Program-made: the position numbers and the translations under genes | Notes under the pieces: generated by a model | What the model was told of the DNA's origin: nothing | The model's input: the letters and a program-made list of their open reading frames with translations, nothing else | Databases searched by the model: none | Part shown: one piece after another, positions 26,430 to 29,411 of the stretch | How the letters are laid out: each line of letters begins with the position of its first letter | Position numbering within the stretch: position 1 is the first letter of the stretch | DNA from: Pelagophyceae sp. CCMP2097 | Taxonomy: Eukaryota; Sar; Pelagophyceae | Direction: 5' to 3' | Assembly (NCBI GenBank): GCA_026770575.1 | Contig: MU657263.1 | Location: 73,977-103,387, forward strand | DNA: 29,411 nucleotides

Positions 26430-26575
26430 AGGGTTCCGCACGGATGGAACTGCGTATTAGACAGACGGACGGACAGACAGACAGACAAAATTGCGAATTG
26501 GAGGATCTTCAATAACGACCCCCGATAAGGGGCCTAGATTTTATCAAATCCAAAGACCCCTTTGGGGTCTGAGTT
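26430..26575. mobile_element. Related repeat with different palindromic tail
   Basis: GCACGGATGGAACTG, a GACA/GACG microsatellite, then AGGATCTTCAATAACGACCCCCGATAAGGGG, and AAAGACCCCTTTGGGGTCT. The architecture (CACGGATGGA, GACA run, CTTCAAT, folded tail) matches the SINE-like family but the tail sequence is distinct, suggesting a second subfamily. No tRNA-like part is seen next to it. No gene is supported between 26246 and 26774. Confidence 0.5.
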
Positions 26576-26774
26576 ATCACAAGAAATTAATTAACTTTTT
26601 TGGCTCGTGAATGAAGGATGGCGCCACGCCAAACAGTCGAAACGCGAGACGCCCTGGAGGCGCTTGTTTGGCTTTTTCATGAAGTGCCCTTATTTTGGCG
26701 AGTCTCTTCGAAAGCTTCGTAATGTAGTAACTAATCAAGTCTGTACCTCAGTGCCTAAATTAAAAGTCGATAAA

Positions 26775-26860
26775 GGAGGCCCGCAGTGGACCCACATTTT
26801 CGACAGTGGCGATGGGGCATAGTCGCCACTGTCGAAAATGTGGGTCCACTGCGGGCCTCC
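26775..26860. repeat. Perfect 38-bp foldback hairpin
   Basis: Arm 26775-26812 (starting GGAGGCCCGCAGTGGACC) is matched exactly by the reverse complement at 26823-26860, with a 10-nt loop TGGGGCATAG. It is fully base-paired with no mismatch. A recent foldback, MITE remnant or hairpin RNA gene are possible. The remainder, 26861-27395, has no supported gene. Confidence 0.85.
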
Positions 26861-27395
26861 AAGTAGGTTTTTGCGGCCGTACCTTTCCCAACGGCCGTCA
26901 CGAGGCTCAAGGTCGGACAATTGGGGATCTCTCCACAGGGCACCACGCGTGCATTTCGACGCCGTTCGCGTTCGGGCCTTGAGCTCGTCTTCCAAGTAGA
27001 TCCTTCTTACCATACGCTCACTAAGCGCCAAACGCGATTGAACAAGCCAGGACCTCGCACGGCCCACAGGGCCCTCATACTTTATCATGCATGATGATAC
27101 TCCTAAATTCATAGATTCTTTTATTTATCGTTTTTTATTCAAAACCTATCAAATTCGCGCTAAGTTGGTTGATCTGACTAGGCCAGGAGAAGGTCCTCCG
27201 GGACTGGACATCCTGTGATTTTCATTACATTACAATTGTACATTACATACTTCGAAACTCTGTCTCCGCGAAGCGCAGCAATGAGCTCGCGAGTCGGAGT
27301 CGCGCCGCGACGGAGGAGCGCAGCGACGGCGGGGGGGGGGCTCCGGGGGGGGCGGCAGCACCCGGCAGAGTCCGAGGATTGTATCGCCGCTCTCG

Positions 27396-27610
27396 GGGAG
27401 CGGAGCGACGGGGGGGTCCGGGGGGTCTCCCCTCGGCACCCGTGAGAGATTAGGGTCTGTACCGCCTCTCTCTGGGAGCGGAGCGACGGGGGGGTCCGGG
27501 GGGTCTCCCCCCGGCACCCGTGAGAGATTAGGGACTGTACGTCCTCCACGGGAGCGAAGCGACGGGGGGGTCCGGGGGGTCTTCCCCCGGCACCCGTGAG
27601 AGTCCAAGGT
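27396..27610 (+). repeat. GC-rich tandem repeat of about 77 bp
   Basis: Units start near 27396, 27474 and 27550 with GGGAGCGGAGCGACG, followed by a G-run, TCCGGGGGGTCT, CGGCACCCGTGAGAG. Further pieces (GGCACCCGTGAGGGTCCAAGG) recur to about 27740. The arginine/serine/proline-rich open frames on both strands are repeat translations. Confidence 0.85.
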
Positions 27611-28173
27611 GTCGGCGCGCGGCAACGAGCGCCTCCGCGTGCGCGACGACGCGCGCGGCGAAGAGCGCCTCGGCGTGCGCGGCGACGCGCGCGGTGACGA
27701 GTCGGAGTCGCTCCGTGACGGGCACCCGTGAGGGTCCAAGGTGTGGCGGACGAAACGGGTGCGAGGAGCGGTGCGACGAGTCGGAGTTGCTCCGCGACGG
27801 GCGGAGGAGCTCCGACTCCGACGCCGCCGCCTCGAGGGCATCTCTTGCAACTCCAAAACCTGCGACTCCGACGGCCTGGGCGGCGATTCCGACGAGCCTG
27901 GTACGATGAATGATTAAACGTAACAGTATCTCGCCCGTGTCGTTTGTTGGACCCTTAGCCCGTCGCGCAGCCTTCCCTTTTTGCGCAGCAACGCCCCCGT
28001 TAGGAGGCCGCAACCCTTTCCCCGAACACTTATTGAATTGTTCCTCACGATTAACAGGCCCCCAAAAGCGGAACAGAGGCCTCCCCGACGAACCCGACCA
28101 AAGAGCCAAAATGCATAGCGGACCGTACTTGCACGAGGGGGTCAAGCGCAAGTTCGCTCAAACCACTCCCGCA

Positions 28174-28284
28174 GGCATGGCATCCAAGCCTTCCGGCTTG
28201 GAAGCCTGACTTTGGCACCGATTAGTTGGGCATACCCTATTGGACCAGCCCCACCCAGGGTGGATCTTAAGTAAGCAACATACC
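28174..28284 (+). repeat. Host dispersed repeat, copy C
   Basis: GGCATGGCATCCAAGCCTTC, palindromic CCAAGCCTTCCGGCTTGG, then AGCCCCACCCAGGGTGGATC and AAGTAAGCAACATAC. It is closest to copy A. The sequence from 27741 to 28173 has no supported gene. Confidence 0.75.
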
Positions 28285-28469
28285 TGAGTCTGACCTCCCT
28301 CATTTGAACTGGCTTTGGGGCCCTGTACCTCCGCGGGGACCCGCGTACATGCGGAAGCGCACTGCGGATCGACGGTCACAGCCGGCGCCTTTAATTCGCT
28401 GCATCTTGCGCCTCCGCAGTTGGACAACAACTGCCGGAGCGGTCGTCGGTGCAAATTTGAGTCGGAAGG

Positions 28470-29102
28470 ATGTGCCAAGCTGCCCCCGTGACTGTTGAAC
28501 TGCGGAAGCCAGAGGCGGACCCCGGTTCCAAGCCCGTATACGTAGGTCCCGTGCGAGTACCGCGGTCTTTTAAGCGCTGGAGCCGATGGAGGATCCGTCG
28601 AGCACGCGGGCGGCGCCGAGAGCTCCTTGGAGACGCGCTCCAAGCGGGCACGCTCCACGCGGCGTCGCTCGATGTGCGCGTGGCCCTGTACGACGCTGTG
28701 AAGCTACTGGCCGCCGGGGCGCAAGAGGTCTTCATCATCGAGCTCGACCTCAAGAAAGTCGACGCAGTCGGCGACCTGACGACCGAGGAGAAGGCGTCGC
28801 TCTACTGCGACCTCGACGCCGACGCCGACGTGGTTTACTCCCGCTGCGAGGTCCGAGTCCGCCCAGCGCAATGCGCCGCCGCACAGACCGCGCGGCGCTG
28901 GCACTTGCGCAGCATTGGGGCAAGGAGGCCACGGTACATCGGGAAACTGCGCACGGTCATGGGCAAGGACCGGTCCCCGCAGGTGCCCGGGCCCATCGCC
29001 GTCTTCGGCTCGTTCTCGCTGTGGGTCGAAGCGTTCAACGCCGACTTCCGCCTTCCAGCCTCGGCCAAATCCCTCATGTCTGAGCTATTATATCGCCCCT
29101 AG
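28470..29102 (+). CDS. Hypothetical host protein, weak support
   Basis: A 210-residue GC-rich frame, start MCQAAPVTVELRKPEADPG, with a more protein-like middle (VALYDAVKLLAAGAQEVFIIELDLKKVDAVGDL) and a C-terminal GPIAVFGSFSLWVEAFNADF. No domain is recognised. The opposite strand is open over part of the same region, as usual at this GC content, so the call is tentative; introns may be missed. It ends at CGCCCCTAG. No gene is supported from 29103 to 29366. Confidence 0.3.
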   Translation: MCQAAPVTVELRKPEADPGSKPVYVGPVRVPRSFKRWSRWRIRRARGRRRELLGDALQAGTLHAASLDVRVALYDAVKLLAAGAQEVFIIELDLKKVDAVGDLTTEEKASLYCDLDADADVVYSRCEVRVRPAQCAAAQTARRWHLRSIGARRPRYIGKLRTVMGKDRSPQVPGPIAVFGSFSLWVEAFNADFRLPASAKSLMSELLYRP

Positions 29103-29366
29103 TGGCGTGCGTTGTTGTTCAAACTCTGTTGTAATATATATTGTGTTCACCAGACGCGGTGGCGCGCCCGGACGGCGACGCTGCAGGCGCCAGAGCCCAA
29201 TCCGCGACTGCTGAAAATTTGTCGCGGATCAAAACTTTGACTAGATGAACATGTTGCTCTGCAAAATTTATGAGCCACTCATTTTATGTAATTTCAGCTG
29301 TATTTGTTCGACCAATCCAAAGCCAGGACGAGGCAGGGGGGTCCGGTGTCGTTCCTCCCTTTATTG

Positions 29367-29411
29367 AGGAATCCGAAGGGTCCTTACCGTTTATTCAACG
29401 TCAGTTTACGG
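29367..29411 (-). repeat. SINE-like palindromic tail, opposite orientation, cut by window end
   Basis: AGGAATCCGAAGGGTCCTTACCGT followed by the loop TTATTCAACGTCAG and TTTACGG. It is the reverse complement of the tail found at 13368, 13884 and 26183, of the TTACCGT subtype, and it continues past the window. Confidence 0.75.

Noticed and set aside
27230..28151. Long Arg/Ser/Pro-rich frames (207-208 codons) on the minus strand
   Set aside because: They are translations of a 77-bp GC-rich tandem repeat in several frames, with no domain.

Overview
The window is an integrated, decaying Polinton-like virus (PLV) inside a GC-rich eukaryotic genome, probably that of a unicellular alga or other protist. 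The flanks (1-1523 and 25066-29411) are GC-rich, carry dispersed and tandem repeats, and contain at least one ankyrin-repeat gene with a convincing short GT-AG intron. The insert (about 1524-25065, 23.5 kb) is AT-rich, densely coded on both strands and bounded by long terminal inverted repeats (TIRs). The species cannot be named from the sequence alone.

Layout of the viral element, left to right: left TIR (873 bp, with an internal duplication); a 'GCRT' family gene; a tiny AT-hook protein; a large primase-helicase (AEP-type primase fused to a UL9/origin-binding-like SF2 helicase); a tyrosine recombinase; a cluster of small proteins, including one with an FGKYKG motif; an FtsK/HerA-type packaging ATPase; a major capsid protein candidate on the minus strand, with small virion-type genes; a penton-like minor capsid gene split by a host repeat insertion of about 1 kb containing a 10-N assembly gap; a short-repeat protein; a giant fibre gene of about 5.7 kb with coiled coil, lectin-like and YadA-head-like segments; a class 3 lipase; a small membrane-type protein; an N6-adenine methyltransferase; four more genes of the right-arm cluster, of which three clearly carry the GCRT domain; and the right TIR (577 bp).

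The replication and integration genes, the FGKYKG gene and the right-arm cluster share an upstream motif, ATAAAAATGAA, about 35-60 nt before the start codon. I did not see it before the capsid, ATPase or fibre genes, so it looks like an early-class promoter element. Many genes are broken: I count 17 in-frame stops (12 TAA, 4 TGA, 1 TAG) and about a dozen frameshifts, several at homopolymers. The recombinase, the methyltransferase and most right-arm genes are open. Together with the host repeat lodged in the penton gene, this says the element is an endogenous viral fossil, although some indels may be assembly errors.

The most novel items are: the outward-facing GCRT paralogue family whose 3' ends coincide with the inner TIR edges; the shared promoter/leader cassette; the host repeat family whose palindromic tail shows compensatory base changes; and a near-perfect 38-bp foldback hairpin in the right flank.
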